Positions 11,543-23,372 of a stretch of 64,000 bases of DNA are shown one piece after another. The translations under genes were made by a program, and so were the position numbers. Numbering within the stretch: the stretch's first letter is position 1; every line of letters begins with the position of its first letter. Origin of the DNA: Smallanthus sonchifolius (taxonomy: Eukaryota > Streptophyta > Magnoliopsida > Asterales > Asteraceae); the NCBI GenBank assembly GCA_023525975.1, contig CM042025.1, positions 1,813,001-1,877,000 of the forward strand. The letters are read 5' to 3'. Under the pieces are notes generated by a model. The model was given only the letters and a program-made list of their open reading frames with translations. It had not been told where the DNA came from and searched no databases.

Positions 11543-12147
11543 GTTTCCCCTTTTCACACAAATTAGGGTTTTGACGTTGGAACCTATCGACCCTCTCTAT
11601 CTCGATCTTTGTCTCTCCTGGTTGCTTTCAACATTGGAAGCTCATGAATGAGAAAAGGGAGACGGCAGTGAAGGTGAGTGTTGGTTCGATTGCGGATAAT
11701 TGGATATGACGGTGGTGGTTGCGGTGGTGTTCGACGGCAGTTCGTAAAGCGAGAGAGGGCTCGACGAGGTTTCGCTGGCTTCCGGTCGTCCTGGTTTAGG
11801 GTTTCTCAGATTGTTCTTCTTCGTCCAAACGCGAAGCGTTTCCCCTTTTCACACAAATTAGGGTTTCGACGTTGGAACCTATCGACCCTCTCTATCTCGA
11901 TCTTTGTCTCTCCTGGTTGCTTTCAACGTTGGAAGCTCATGAATCAGAAAAGGGAGACGGCAGTGGAGGTGAGTGTTGGTTCGATTGCGGATAATTGGAT
12001 ATGACGGTGGTGGTTGCGGTGGTGTTCGACGGCAGTTCGCAAAGCGAGAGAGGGCTCGACGGAGACCGCCGGCTAGGTTTCGCTGGCTTCCGGTCGTCCT
12101 GGTTTAGGGTTTCTCAGATTGTTCTTCTTCGTCCAAACGCGAAATTG
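11543..12147 (+). repeat. 295-bp tandem duplication
   Basis: The segment beginning GTTTCCCCTTTTCACAC at 11543 is repeated from 11838, offset 295 bases. The two copies differ at a few bases, and the second has about 16 extra bases near 12061-12076. The sequence (ATTAGGGTTT, GATTGCGG, CTTCGTCC) resembles a plant 5' UTR or gene leader. It lies upstream of myo-inositol oxygenase fragments in the same orientation, but I cannot show that it belongs to that gene. Confidence 0.85.
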
Positions 12148-12920
12148 ACACCGGTTTTTCACCTCTCGCTACCTTGCTACCTCTTAATAAGTATGTTTTG
12201 TTTTGGATTTCCATTTGGTCTTTGGTTTTCTACGTTCATTTTTGTAACCCATGTAGGTATGTCTTTGAATTTCCTAGGCCAGGGTGCAGGTATGCCATGT
12301 TTCTTCTGTTATGTGTTTTTTTTTAATTTAGGTTTCATATTCTGAAGTTGTTTCTTCAAATTGACATTGATTTTGGTGTTGAACCTGAACCTACAGTCAT
12401 CAACAAGAGCCTTATGAATTAAAGTCAGACCTGAGCTCTTGGACATCATCCTAGCAAAGGTATAATTGAACTTCAACACCTCTGTTGCAAGTTAATTGAA
12501 TAACTGATTTTGCATCATATGGTTTTATTTTTGACAGGAAACCCATTTGCCCTAATTAGTTTTTTTTGTTTAAATTCATGTATGTCTGATTGTTTATGTT
12601 TATCTTCTTTGTATTGGTGCTAACGATCGTTTATTTTATGGTTTACGTAGGATATATGTGTATGTAAGTTATTTTTAGCCTTCTTTATTAAGCAATTGCA
12701 GTCTGCACTGTGTTACATTAATTCCTGAAATTCATTGCATTTTTTTGTTGTTTGGAGAGTTTAAGATGCCTGATAATGTAGTTTTGATGCCCTAGAAATC
12801 AATGCCTTTGGTCATACTTTCAGGTTAATTTTCTTTTTAGTTTTTTCTTTTAAAAAATTATATGTACTTTAGTTTATTTTGACTTGAATGAAAGGGAATT
12901 CATATGGGTTTTTGTAACAG

Positions 12921-13550
12921 ACTGTGATGTTGATGCCGAACACAAGAAGCAGATTGAGGAATTTTACAGGATGAACCATGTTAACCAAACATATGAATTT
13001 GTAAGTATAATGATATTATATTGCTTCTTCTAAGATTTGGGGAGCTTAAACAATGGCCTGTTGTTGGTGACACATTATTAGGTTTGATCTTGATGAGTAA
13101 ATTGTTCGCCATAAGGTACACTTACAATTTACAGGCAAAATTAGATCAAGCCTAGGTGTTTTTTTATGTTTTATTTTAGTTTTCATTAATAAATGGTTGA
13201 TATTTTTACGGTGTAGTATTTCAAGGACAACCTCGATATGAACAATCATGTTTATCAAACTAAGAATGAGATTTATGCACAAGGATGTGGGCCGTAAAAT
13301 GTGATGGTTTCATGACGTCATGATGACTACATGTATTTGGTATGTTTTTATTATGGATAATGTTGCATCCAATGTTGGTTACAGTGGGTACACAAGACAA
13401 ATGATAAAGATTTGAAGATTAATTGTTTTGGTTTAACCTAAATGGGATTCCAACATTCTAAATTTGCAGGTGGCAAAGGAGAATGGTACTACTTTGCCTC
13501 AAGCCGGATTGTTCATCATCCATTACCACTCTTTTTTTCATAAGCCACTC
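12921..13550 (+). pseudogene. myo-inositol oxygenase (MIOX) gene fragment
   Basis: Four exon-like blocks match plant myo-inositol oxygenase, the di-iron enzyme converting myo-inositol to D-glucuronate. Block 1 (12921-13000) reads VDAEHKKQIEEFYRMNHVNQ and ends at a GT donor. Block 2 (about 13035-13115) has ELKQWPVVGDT and, after a stop, IVRHK. Block 3 (13217-13339) has YFKDN, EIYAQGCG and HDDYMYLV. Block 4 (13470-13550) has VAKENGTTLPQAGLFII and HYHSF. The exons encoding the central part with the first metal-binding His/Asp residues are missing between blocks 1 and 2. In-frame stops interrupt block 2 (after DLDE) and block 3 (after GCGP and after NVMVS). Splice junctions around blocks 1, 3 and 4 still read GT/AG, so this is a genomic fragment and not a processed copy. 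It cannot encode an active enzyme. Confidence 0.88.
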
Positions 13551-13559
13551 AAACTTTAA

Positions 13560-15335
13560 TTTTCTTTTAATTAAATAGAGTAGTTGGTAGATTCTATTGT
13601 TTAAATGTTATGAGCTACTACTTTAAAAAGTACACCTTAGTATATCACTTTTTAAAACAACCCGTTTCGACCAATATCCTTTCTTATCAAAGCCTATTTT
13701 GACACAAACCAAAATGATTACTTTTTACAATGACCCGTTATTATGTGCTTTGTTTGATATAAGCTGCAAATTTAAATTTATTCAGATTTTGTGGCAGAAG
13801 TTGAGTCACCCTTCTTTTTTTTTCAGAAAAAGAATCGAATATTATTTCTTGCAAGTTTTTTACTTGAATGGTTTAAAATTCTTTGTTTAACATAACTTCT
13901 ATTCTGTTCTTATAGCTACCAAATGATGATTCATATGCATAAAGTTTATCCGGTTACATCAGCATAAAGTGTCTCATTTTAGTAGGTACATTTCTTTCGG
14001 TTCGATTGAACGTTTTCTTTTGGAAAAACCAATAACATTCCAAGTTTTAAACAAAATGGATTAGACACAGATCGAGAGAGAGATCCCCAGACTCAGTTAT
14101 GCCATGTGCAGTATGTCCACACCTCTTTTAATTAATTGTTATTTATAATTTTATACTTATTGTTAAAAGGTTAGATGATTAACTTCCACTTCATAAATAA
14201 TATTGAGGTTACTATAAAAAACAACCTTACCTTTTTATTTGTTTGTTTGAAGACTTTCCTTGACTTCTCATGGATGTGGTTGGTTTGAATAAGAAAAATG
14301 ACCAGGTTGTGGCTCTGTAGATTTGATTTGGTTGATGCATTTTAACATCGTCTCAACTATTGTATGCTTTTGTGCCTGTGATTTTGAATCTGTAAGTTTT
14401 GCTTAACTATGCATTTTGCATTTTGTCATTGAAATTGTTAGTTTCTGAAAAATTTATGTGTTATGCATTTTGCATGATTTGATTACATGCCTAAATATTG
14501 CCAGAATATAAGGCAGCTTTTGGTTTAATGATTGTCTAATTAACAGATGGAAAGAACTTGTGTCGTTTACACTTGCAGGAGCTAATCTTTATTTAGTACT
14601 TTTTAGTCGTTCCATTTGCTTGAGTTAGTAGATCTCACATGTGTGAGTTCAAGCCAGAAACAGACGGGTTCATTGTTTCTACGCATACAGGTAACTCAAG
14701 CATACACCTCCCGCCCACACACAAATAAGAAGTGAATTTCAACCATTTTGTTACGCAGGTCCCAATTTTTTACTTCCTACAAACTTCTATAGCAGTTAAA
14801 ACCTGTTTATTTATTTACTTATTTTTTAACAAGACCATTACATATTGATTGAAAAATGTTGACTACAGCAAAATAAAAACATAAATGGATTGTGCAGAAA
14901 TGTCGTCGCAAGCATTCAAAATGGCTGCAATGGTAGTGGAATTTTGTTTTTTCCTTAACATCTAGGGTTCGACCGATATGGCTGTTGTTTTTTTGACATT
15001 TTTCCCTGCGGTTCTCTTGCCTAAACACGTGTCTTCACCTGTTGAATTTACCCATCATAGCTTCTAGAGTGTCGTCTCTTGCTTCATAATAATCCTTGCC
15101 TCTAATTGATTGTTATTTCGTTACTTGGATATGAATCTGCCTCTTCATGAAATTTGTGTGAATACAGATTGGTGCTAATTCTATTCATGCTTCCTTTCTT
15201 GATGCAGCTTTATAGGAGTGAGGCTTCCTTTTCAAATTGATGTTTTTTTAATCTTTGTTTAGGATTAGTTGGTTTGGGTTTTGAACATGAGGTTGTTTAT
15301 ATTTGTTTTTTCACTGCAATTCATTGTTATTTCAT
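13560..15335. other. non-coding, no recognised gene
   Basis: AT-rich sequence with scattered intron-like text and no convincing exon. A short segment near 15140-15220 (TTCATGAAATTTGTGTG, TTGATGCAG) recurs in diverged form near 15925-16020, so the LINE in between may have inserted into a duplicated region. Confidence 0.4.
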
Positions 15336-15337
15336 TA

Positions 15338-15915
15338 CAACAACAACAATACCCAATCCCGTCTAGGGCGGGGTCTGGGGGAGGTAAGATATACGCAGTC
15401 ATGCCTTTACCCTAGGGTAGAGAGACTGTTTCCAGAGTGACATCCGGCACAAGATCCAAAGTCCGAGCATGAACAAGGGGGAAGAAGTAGAATCCTGCGA
15501 GACAGACACGACAGAAAAAAAAAAAAAAAAAACTGCAGCTACCAACGCACAAAAGCCTAAGAAAGAAATCGGAACCCCAAAGCCGAAAAGGCAACCCCTA
15601 GAAGCAAAAGGAACACAAACCTCAAAGTATGGCAAGAGAAACGCTAAGGAAGCCTATATACCAAGAGCACCAATCTATCTAAGAGAAAAAGGGAAGGAAA
15701 AAGAAAAAAACCACACCCACACTTACCCCTCCACCCTAATCCTAGACCTCCAAGCATTCCTATCTGAGATCATGTCCTCGGCTAGACTAAGCTCCTTCAT
15801 ATCGAGCTTGAGTTTATCCTCCCACCTAAGTTTAGGTCTACCACTTCTCCTATTGCCGGCTATCGAAAGGTCTTCCACTCTCCTCACAGGGGCTGAAAGA
15901 GGTCTACTTGGACAT
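15338..15915 (-). mobile_element. 5'-truncated RTE-type LINE, 3' end
   Basis: Read on the minus strand, the sequence encodes a short run resembling the C terminus of RTE reverse transcriptases: RRSGRPKLRWEDKLKLDMK, then LAEDMISDR and AWRSRI (about 15880-15740). The 3' end is CCCCGCCCTAGACGGGATTGGGTA followed by (TTG)n, the tail type of plant RTE LINEs and TS-type SINEs. The rest of the polyprotein is absent. A run of A residues near 15512-15531 interrupts it. Confidence 0.72.
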
Positions 15916-16353
15916 TAATTTTCTTCTTCATGGAATTTGTGTGGCTTTAATCATGTGAATATAATTTGATGCAAATTCTATTCAGTTTTTTGCTTTTCTT
16001 CATTGATGCAGGTTGTTATGGGATTTGGTAGAGGTTTGATTTTCAAGAAAAATGCTCTTTTTCCTTTTTTTTCTATATGCTTATTTGTTATAGTGTTTTA
16101 GTGAAAAGTAGAATTTTTTTTACCGGCATGTTATCTTTTGTTTGCTTCTTTTAAGGTCCTCCTTGCTCCCTGAAGCTTTATAAAGCTCAAAACAAGGGTG
16201 GTTAGGAACTGTATACCGTAAAGCATAGCAGATAATGGGTGGTAGTAATCCGAGCATGAGTAAATTATTGTTTGCTTATGTAATATAAATGTCAGTTGGG
16301 ACTAACTGTTTGCTTTTATCCCTTACATGCCACACCATAATAAATTCATTCCC

Positions 16354-16382
16354 GCCGCAACGCGCGGCTGCAACCACCTAGT
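16354..16382 (+). mobile_element. Helitron 3' terminus
   Basis: GCCGC-AACGC-GCGGC (16354-16368) forms a perfect 5-bp stem, followed after 9 bases by CTAGT (16378-16382) and then T. This is the hairpin plus CTRRT end of a plant Helitron, with the expected A/T target. The 5' TC end was not located. The MIOX fragments upstream are on the same strand, which fits gene capture by this element, but that link is inference. Confidence 0.65.
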
Positions 16383-18265
16383 TGTATATTCAAATTTCCA
16401 TAAAACGTTTTATTTCATGTTTAATGAGTGAATCATGCCCCTGCGTTGCGGTGGAACGGTTTTGAAGAAAAATTATACCTGACACGTAGATAGAAATAAG
16501 CGTGTCGCAACGGTATATTCAAAATTTTATAAAACATTATATTTCAAAAGAAAAAAAGTTCCGTTACATCGATCGAAAACCAAAAAACGAATATCGGTTC
16601 CGATAATCCCGATAATGTTACCGATTTTGTTCGATCGGTGTCGGCTCGATCCGTCACGATAAAAGTACGATATCAAAATAAGACCCTTTTTCAAATACAA
16701 TTCTGTTTCAACAAAATTTATACCAGAATGTCGAGAGGAAAAAAAATTATGCACGGCCATGTAGTAAGTTTTTATAAAAAATTAACGAACAAAATTTACG
16801 AGAGAATAACCGAATTTATAAAAAATTCAATAGGTTAAAGATGTAATAATGAAAGAAATTAAAAAAAAAACTCTTTATCATGCACGTTTACATGGGATAA
16901 TTTCCTCTTTACTAATTGTAGTATGTTATATAATTTATGTCATGACTCACTCATCACTAGGCCATTTGTATGATATATTAAAAATACATGTGGAACATGC
17001 AAAGACTTCCACTATAAAGTTAGAAAACTGAATAAAGGTGATACATTGAATATTGATGTTAAGTTTGTGCTCTTAACTTAGGAAGTTTTTGGCATCCCTT
17101 GTTTGAATTGGGATTATTGATTTATGGTTAAAATTAGGGATGTGTATGATTTATTTTAAAATCGTAAAATTGATAGATCGTATCAGAATAGTGTATACAT
17201 ATGCTGGTTCCTGCATAAATAGTTATAACTTATAAGCATGTTACTTAAAAGAATTCAAATATAAAAGTGGGGTTACGAGTTCTTTCACCAGTTATAAAGA
17301 CTTCGGAAGCATTCACCCTCTACATCTTGGATCCATATCTTGTGCAATTTACCACAATCTTTATCTTTTGATCATGACAATGAGTTGCTAAACATTTCGT
17401 GATCACAATCAGGAGTAGGATTTGATTTTGATATTTTTAAGAACTTAGTCATGTTGATGTTTTGTTTAGACATTTGAATGATTCTAGCAATATGTGTATG
17501 AATATGTTTAAATTGTTCTTGTGTGCTTGATTCTTGTTTTAAATGGAAGATGTACCATAGTGGATTACCCGATTATGTTAATTCCGCCCTTAGTTAGCTT
17601 AAAAAAGAAAATGACAGCTTGTGTGGCTTTGCATGGATAGTACCTAAAGTTAATCCAGATTAGAGATATGATATGTCTATATAGTTGACTAAACATTTAT
17701 GATATGTCCATTGGAATGCTTAAAAATTACCAAAATACCCCTTTTCCATGTTTCTCATTCAATTGATCTCCATTCGTCCGCCACACCTTCGACCTTCATT
17801 TATCTTTGACTAAACCATACACGACGAATATGAAGATAAAAAAAATGAGATTCGAGGTCATATAAAAAATCAAACAATGAAATTAGGTCCATGCATCGTT
17901 TAGAAGCCAAACATCGACTCAATTCCCTTTTTTTGCTTCAATCAGTCTCTTTATGTCTGCCACACCTTCGACCTCCATATGTTTTGACGGGACCACAAGA
18001 TGAAACTGAACCAAACGTGATGAAGATGGAGATTGAAAAATAAATGAAAATGAACATTAAGGTTAGATCGTGTAAGGTTATAAGAAGGCTAATGTGTACC
18101 AAAGATTACTCAAAGAATGTTAAAAGAGTAATTTAATAAGTCATTTAATTTTTTTATTAAGTGGTTGATAAATTCTTTATAAAGAAGTGCTATATGTCAT
18201 ATAACTTTTTCATGGACATAATTTATATATTTAATTTTATTTTATTAAACCAAGGGTTAATATAA
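16383..18265. other. non-coding, no recognised gene
   Basis: AT-rich. At 16383-16560 two similar segments (GTATATTCAAA...ATAAAAC) suggest old element ends. At 17760-18000 a short phrase (GCCACACCTTCGACCT) occurs twice about 180 bases apart. No coding exon could be supported. Confidence 0.4.
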
Positions 18266-20146
18266 TAAAAATTAGAGTAAACTTCATTTTTTGTCCCTGT
18301 GGTTTGGTCAAAATAACGGTTTTCGTCCATTAGTTTTAATTTGACTTTTTTGCTCTATGTGGTTACTTAATTGTCTCAATCAGACCCCTGAAACTAACTC
18401 CGTTAGTATTTTCTGTTAAATATAAGGGTATTTTAGTCTTTTTAACTGATAAGAACTAATTATGTCATTTTCTGAAATTAATACAGGGATCATTTGTGTA
18501 AATTACTAAAATAATTAAAACCTAACACAACCCAATCCCTCCCCCATCGTCATCTTCATCACAACACCACCATCTTCTTCTCACCATCACCATCTTCATC
18601 CCTCACCACCACCATATCCTTACTTTCAGGCCACCACAACCAGGGGCGGATGTAATAGTGAAGCGGGGGGTGCACAGGAACCCCCCGAGTTTCGAAATTT
18701 TAGTGTAACGGTAGGTAAAAAAACTGGGGTGAACCCCCTAAAATATTATAGGGTGAACCCCCTGACGACGCTGCCCACCCCACGGCCCACTGCAGCTCGC
18801 TTGATCCGGTTGTGAAGCTATAAAACTAAGAACTCTTTCTTAAACTAAATGTGTGTTCTTGAGCATTCATATGATTAGAGGTAAAAAATTGATAGAAACA
18901 AATGAGTAGATGACTCTTAAATACAAATTAGTTGATTTTGTGAACATTTTAAGCATAATTTTCATGTTTTTTTCTTCGTTTTAGGCCTCCAAAAATGGTT
19001 GAGCCGCCCCTGCCCGACCCGACCCGACCAATCGAACCGAACCGAAAAATTTTATGTCCGGCCCTATGAAATTGGATCATCTAAAAACAGTGAACCCCCT
19101 GAAAAAAATTCCTGGATCCGCCACTGACCACAACACCACTGTCACCCCCACACCACCACCACCAAAAACGAGATCGCCTCCCCCACACCATCAACGAAAC
19201 CCTAGATCGACTGGTGTCGTTCCCTGCGAGGGTGGTTGGTTCGACGGCGAGGGTTTCTAACCCCCTTTCTAGCCGATTCCATGTCGGACCGTCCTTCGAT
19301 TCAAGATCCCCAGGCTCCGATGGATGGTGTTCGTCCAGCCACAAACCGGTTCAAGATCCCGAGGTTCCGATCGATGTTGCTATGGAGACAGAATCACACA
19401 AACCGGCCATGGATCTAGGGTTTATATCATTCATAGGAGGGGTGAATTTAGGGCTTCTAAGACTATGCAGCAGAGAGCTTTGAATAACCCTAAGATTGGG
19501 GGAGGTGGCCGCCGTCCGCGATGGTGGTGGTCTGATGTTAGGTTTTTATTTTTGATATGGGGGCTAGAAGTATGTGTTTCACCTCTCCCATCTAACCCTC
19601 TTTGAACTGAGACAGATGAAATATTACTGCGTCTTCTTCCATTACCCATTACGATTGCAGATTGAAGAAAATGTGATTTTTTAGGGGGATTTTTTGTGAA
19701 ATCAGGCTTGAAGAAGGCGATGATGATGCAGACTCAACAATTCTTTCATTACCATGTTAGATTGGAAAAGTATAGCAAAACCATTAATTTAATAAATATA
19801 GATTTCTTCTAAAGAGATTTGCAGTGCTAACATGGTGGTGGTGTTGGATATGGCTAAAGAGAAATAAAGAGATGAAGAAGAAGAAATGGGGGTATGGTTG
19901 GGGTGAGTAAATTATAAAAATAGTTTATATATTTATTTAAATAAATTTAAAAAATAACCTTTATACGTGAAAAAGACTAAAATACCATTTTTTTAACAGA
20001 AAAAACTTACGGAGTTAGTGTTAGGATTTTAATTGAGATAATTAGGTAACCACATGAAGCCAAAAAATCAAATTGAAATTAATTGATCAAAATCGTTATT
20101 TTAATCAAATCACAGGGGTCAAAAACAAAGTTAACTCTAAAAATTA
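18266..20146. mobile_element. Mutator-like element (MULE) with 9-bp TSD
   Basis: Termini GAGTAAACTTC (18275) and GTTAACTC (ending 20137) are inverted copies, and the inverted similarity runs over roughly 100 bases at each end (CCCTGTGGTTTGGT against ATCAAATCACAGGGG). The perfect 9-bp repeat TAAAAATTA flanks both ends (18266-18274, 20138-20146). No transposase is present. The middle (19140-19620) is gene-like in composition, with short GC-richer open frames on both strands that I cannot assign. A hAT element is nested at 18641-19126. Confidence 0.88.
18633..19134. mobile_element. hAT-type non-autonomous element nested in the MULE
   Basis: Element 18641-19126 starts CAGGGGCGGAT and ends ATCCGCCACTG (inverted repeat). 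It is flanked by the perfect 8-bp repeat ACCACAAC (18633-18640, 19127-19134), the target size of hAT transposons. It is 486 bp long with no transposase. The same TIR type occurs at 25353-25852. Confidence 0.9.
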
Positions 20147-21355
20147 TCGTACTTACTCAGTTATGAAAAATTAAAAAGCACACGATGTGTTTACTTATAA
20201 CAAGTGACATATCATCTCATTTTGGGTTGGTGTTACATATATGATGTCCTCAATGTTGAAGAAACAATCGTCGTTGTCGTTCCCCTCATAGGGTTCGTCA
20301 TTGCCTAGGGTCCGTCTTGAATGAAGATATAGGAAGATAAAGGAAGGAGGAATAAAGCATAAGGTCTATCATTAAAGAAGACGAAGAAATAACAAAGAGT
20401 AAAGGAACGAATCATCTGGTTTGTAGTTGAAGAGGAAGTCGTTCAACTTGTCAGTTCATTATTCGTCGCAAATCATAATTTCCCTACTTTCTTCGTCTTC
20501 TTGTTCGATGGTTAAAAACACCTGAAATTTACACTTCAATTTGATTTTAATGAATTTAAAAACTTATCTTTCCAACCAACAGTGTGAAATATTTTTTTGA
20601 TAAACCTCACTTTAATTTTTTTTTTTTTTTGGTGATATCAGTTTTTTTTTTAAAACATATTTTAGAAGTAGACGACTAATTATAACTTACCGGTCGGCTG
20701 TCACTAAATTACCGCAACGGTCAAAATGGTAAGCGGCTATGGAAGACTAATAGTCAAATAACGGCATGCATGGCCGGTCAGATTACTATTCTCCTTTATA
20801 ATAATAATCCGATCTACCAACCACCGACTGATTCGACGGCCGACGACATCCGCCGCTCCCCCTGCTGACGTCTCCGCCGTATCATTTTCCGGCAAGTTCT
20901 CTTTCCATGTATTTATATTCTTTCCTTTTTCTATCAGGTCGGTAGGTTTTAAAGTTTTAGCAATCTAATTTTAATGTTCTACATTTCTTTATTTTTATAA
21001 ACCCTAATCTGGTCTGTTCCCTCCGATTGGTCGATTATAGATTGCTTCTTTTGCGATTTCGCTGTCGTTAAACTTAATTCGACTGACTAATCTAAGTTTA
21101 ATCACTTCAATTTGTGTATTTTGGATCTTCTTGTTGGGCTAGGGTTTAATTTCCGACATTTTGGGGCAAATCGTAGTTCACAAAATTAACGTGAAATTGA
21201 TGCCGATTTTGATCTTATACTATCATATACTAACACAGATCTTGTAAATTTACTTTATTGTTGCATGCAGATGCGTCAATTTTGATCCAGAACCGATATC
21301 ATTTTTGTAGCATTTTAGACCTAATTTCTGAATTCTTTTTCAGAAAAGAATTATT
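20147..21355 (+). promoter_or_regulatory. upstream region and leader of the SMR-like gene
   Basis: From about 20790 (TTTATAATAATA, TATA-like) the sequence has the character of a plant promoter and 5' UTR. It runs into TTTTCAGAAAAGAATTATT just before the ATG at 21356, so an intron in the 5' UTR ending near 21345 is plausible. 20147-20690 shows nothing recognisable. Confidence 0.45.
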
Positions 21356-21938
21356 ATGGATCAGATGGAGGTTACTGATAACACATCAATCGGTTCAGTT
21401 AATAAACCAGATAAAAATTCCACTCTCATGGAATCAAAATACAGTGGTGGTGTTAATGTTACTGTTGCCTCTCTGTGTCCCATAACCCCACATTTGACCA
21501 AAGAAAAAGTCAAACTCACATCACTGTTGAAATTGAATGAAGATGATGATGATCCATCAACCCCAATGGAGGATGTTTTTGACCCGTGTGGTTCTGAACC
21601 GGGTCAAATGAACCATCCAGGAAGTTCTGTGCGAAGGAAACTTGATTTTGGTCCCAATGAATGTGTTTCTGGAAATGAGTTTGAGAACGGTTTGTTACTG
21701 GAGACTGTATGAGTCTATTTTGGAAGGTATTATTTGTAAACAGGCGGAGGATATCCTTGCGGAGATGTTGGCTCCTGGTTCGGGACATGATGTGGTTATG
21801 ACTCCGCCTTCTGTGGCTCGACTCACGGGGGTAGCAGAGACGTGCCCTGGCGCGCCTTTGAAGCCGAAGCGGGTCGGGATAACGAGGGATGTGAAGATGG
21901 GTTTGTGTAGAAAGCTTGATTTTGATTCTTGTGCTTGA
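21356..21938 (+). CDS. SIAMESE-RELATED (SMR11-like) CDK inhibitor, frameshifted
   Basis: Two overlapping frames together resemble a SIAMESE-RELATED cyclin-dependent kinase inhibitor of the SMR11 type, nuclear proteins that restrain CDKs during differentiation and endoreduplication. The first frame (21356-21712, MDQMEVTDNTS...) contains CPITPH and the acidic DEDDDDPSTP-like stretch and ends ENGLLLETV. The second frame (to the stop at 21936-21938) continues YESILEG, LTGVAETCPGAPLKPKR and GLCRKLDF. The CPGAP-x-KPKR segment is the conserved CDK-binding SMR motif. The frames join if two bases are missing at GTATGAG (about 21707-21713). So the gene is either a recent pseudogene or carries a sequencing error or allelic lesion. 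The family assignment rests on remembered motifs and is moderately secure. Confidence 0.6.
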
Positions 21939-22530
21939 TTGGTTATTTTATGGATGACTTTGTTTTAGTACATAAGCTGATTAAAGAATAGTAATTTCCA
22001 AACCAATAATATGTTACTCTGGAACCCTATAATGCATTTGTGCATGTTGATTTGAATGTGATAAACAAAGCGGTTATGTAACCACTTATGTTTTTATTTT
22101 CCACTAATAATGATCATCTTTTATGCATTATGTATTATTTTGTTATATGATTTTCATGATTCTCATCGTATTATTGACTTTGTAAGAAACGTTATATAAT
22201 TATGTAATCGCTAACCCTGTTGATATTTCCGACTTGCCCAACATATAAGGTTTTGTAACTCTTTACTTTATTGAACGTGTTTCGGTATTGTGCACATTTT
22301 CCAAATTCGGGAGTTTTCAAAATCATGATTGAAGCTTCCAAACTTTCAATGATACGATCATATTTTATTCCATAAAAGCCATCCTCTTAACTCACATTTG
22401 AACTAAATACATTTGAGTTCTAAATCATTGATTGGTGTGGGCGCCTTTGCCACGTGTCGCTGGGTGAATGAACAATTTTTCCACGGCTTTTGTGTGAATA
22501 TAAAGGATTAAATGAAAAAGCTTATACACT
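21939..22530. other. 3' flank and AT-rich intergenic DNA
   Basis: Likely holds the 3' UTR of the SMR-like gene. A G-box-like GCCACGTGTCG lies near 22450. No coding frame supported. Confidence 0.4.
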
Positions 22531-22532
22531 AA

Positions 22533-22605
22533 AGGCCTCCATGGCCGAGCGGTAAGCACCCGCCCTATGCCCCCATAGGTTCGATCCTTAGGGGTGGTTG
22601 TATTC
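22533..22605 (+). repeat. tRNA-related sequence (SINE head or tRNA pseudogene)
   Basis: TGGCCGAGCGG (A-box-like, as in Ser/Leu tRNAs) is followed about 34 bases later by GGTTCGATCC (B-box-like, one base short). The segment does not fold into a full cloverleaf with paired acceptor ends, and a long T-rich stretch follows. It is more likely a SINE head or decayed tRNA than a working tRNA gene. Confidence 0.4.
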
Positions 22606-22829
22606 TGTTTTAATATTTTTTTTAATTATTTTTTAATCTAGTTTTTTTTAGTTTGTTTTTTCCGCAATGTTTTTTTGTTTTTTTTCCTACAATTTAGTGT
22701 TTTGTTTTATTATGCAAGGACATTTTATTTTTCTCCAATTTTTACGTTACAAATTTTAACAGTCATGTTGTATCAACGTTTCAAACTGTTCAACCGCAAC
22801 TTACGACTGTAGGTTTGAGAACAAATACA

Positions 22830-22862
22830 TGCCCTGCCGCATAGCGCGAGTATCATAACTAG
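22830..22862 (+). mobile_element. probable decayed Helitron 3' end
   Basis: CTGCCGCATAGCGCGAG, then about 10 bases, then CTAGT and T. It follows the pattern of the perfect end at 16354-16382 but with a weakened stem. The 5' end was not found. Confidence 0.4.
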
Positions 22863-23372
22863 TTATAAAACATTTTCTTATGTTATATTCGCATTTAAAA
22901 TAATTTTTCTTTTTAAAATGTAATTTTATTTTTACGACATACAACATTTTAGTTCGAGTTTTTCATTCTATTTCTTGTGTAATATTATTTTTTAAATTTA
23001 TAGCTTTTGTGATATAAGTTGTTCAATAAATTTGTTCAACACTACATTTAAACATTTGTTGATCATCAAATAGTATTTTAAGGCTATGGAGTTAACACAT
23101 ACTTTTCCACATTTTCACACCCTTTCACGTCAGCGTCAGATCAGATTCCACAACTTTTCCACACTCTCCACATTTGAGGGAAATGGTTCTATATTTCCAC
23201 ACCGTCACGTCATTTTCTTTTTCTAATTTAATTTAATATTAATTTATTTTAATAATTTAAAAAGACAATAATAATTTTTTAATTGTAAAAAAAGGAAAAA
23301 TACATTAATAATTAAAAAAGAAAAATACATAATAATTAAAATACATTAAAAACTTAATAATAAAACTAGACT

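Noticed and set aside
19054..19649. Overlapping short ORFs inside the MULE
   Set aside because: Several frames are open on both strands because of composition; none shows a recognisable domain, so no gene is called.
22533..22605. Functional tRNA gene
   Set aside because: A-box- and B-box-like motifs are present, but there is no complete cloverleaf and the acceptor ends do not pair.
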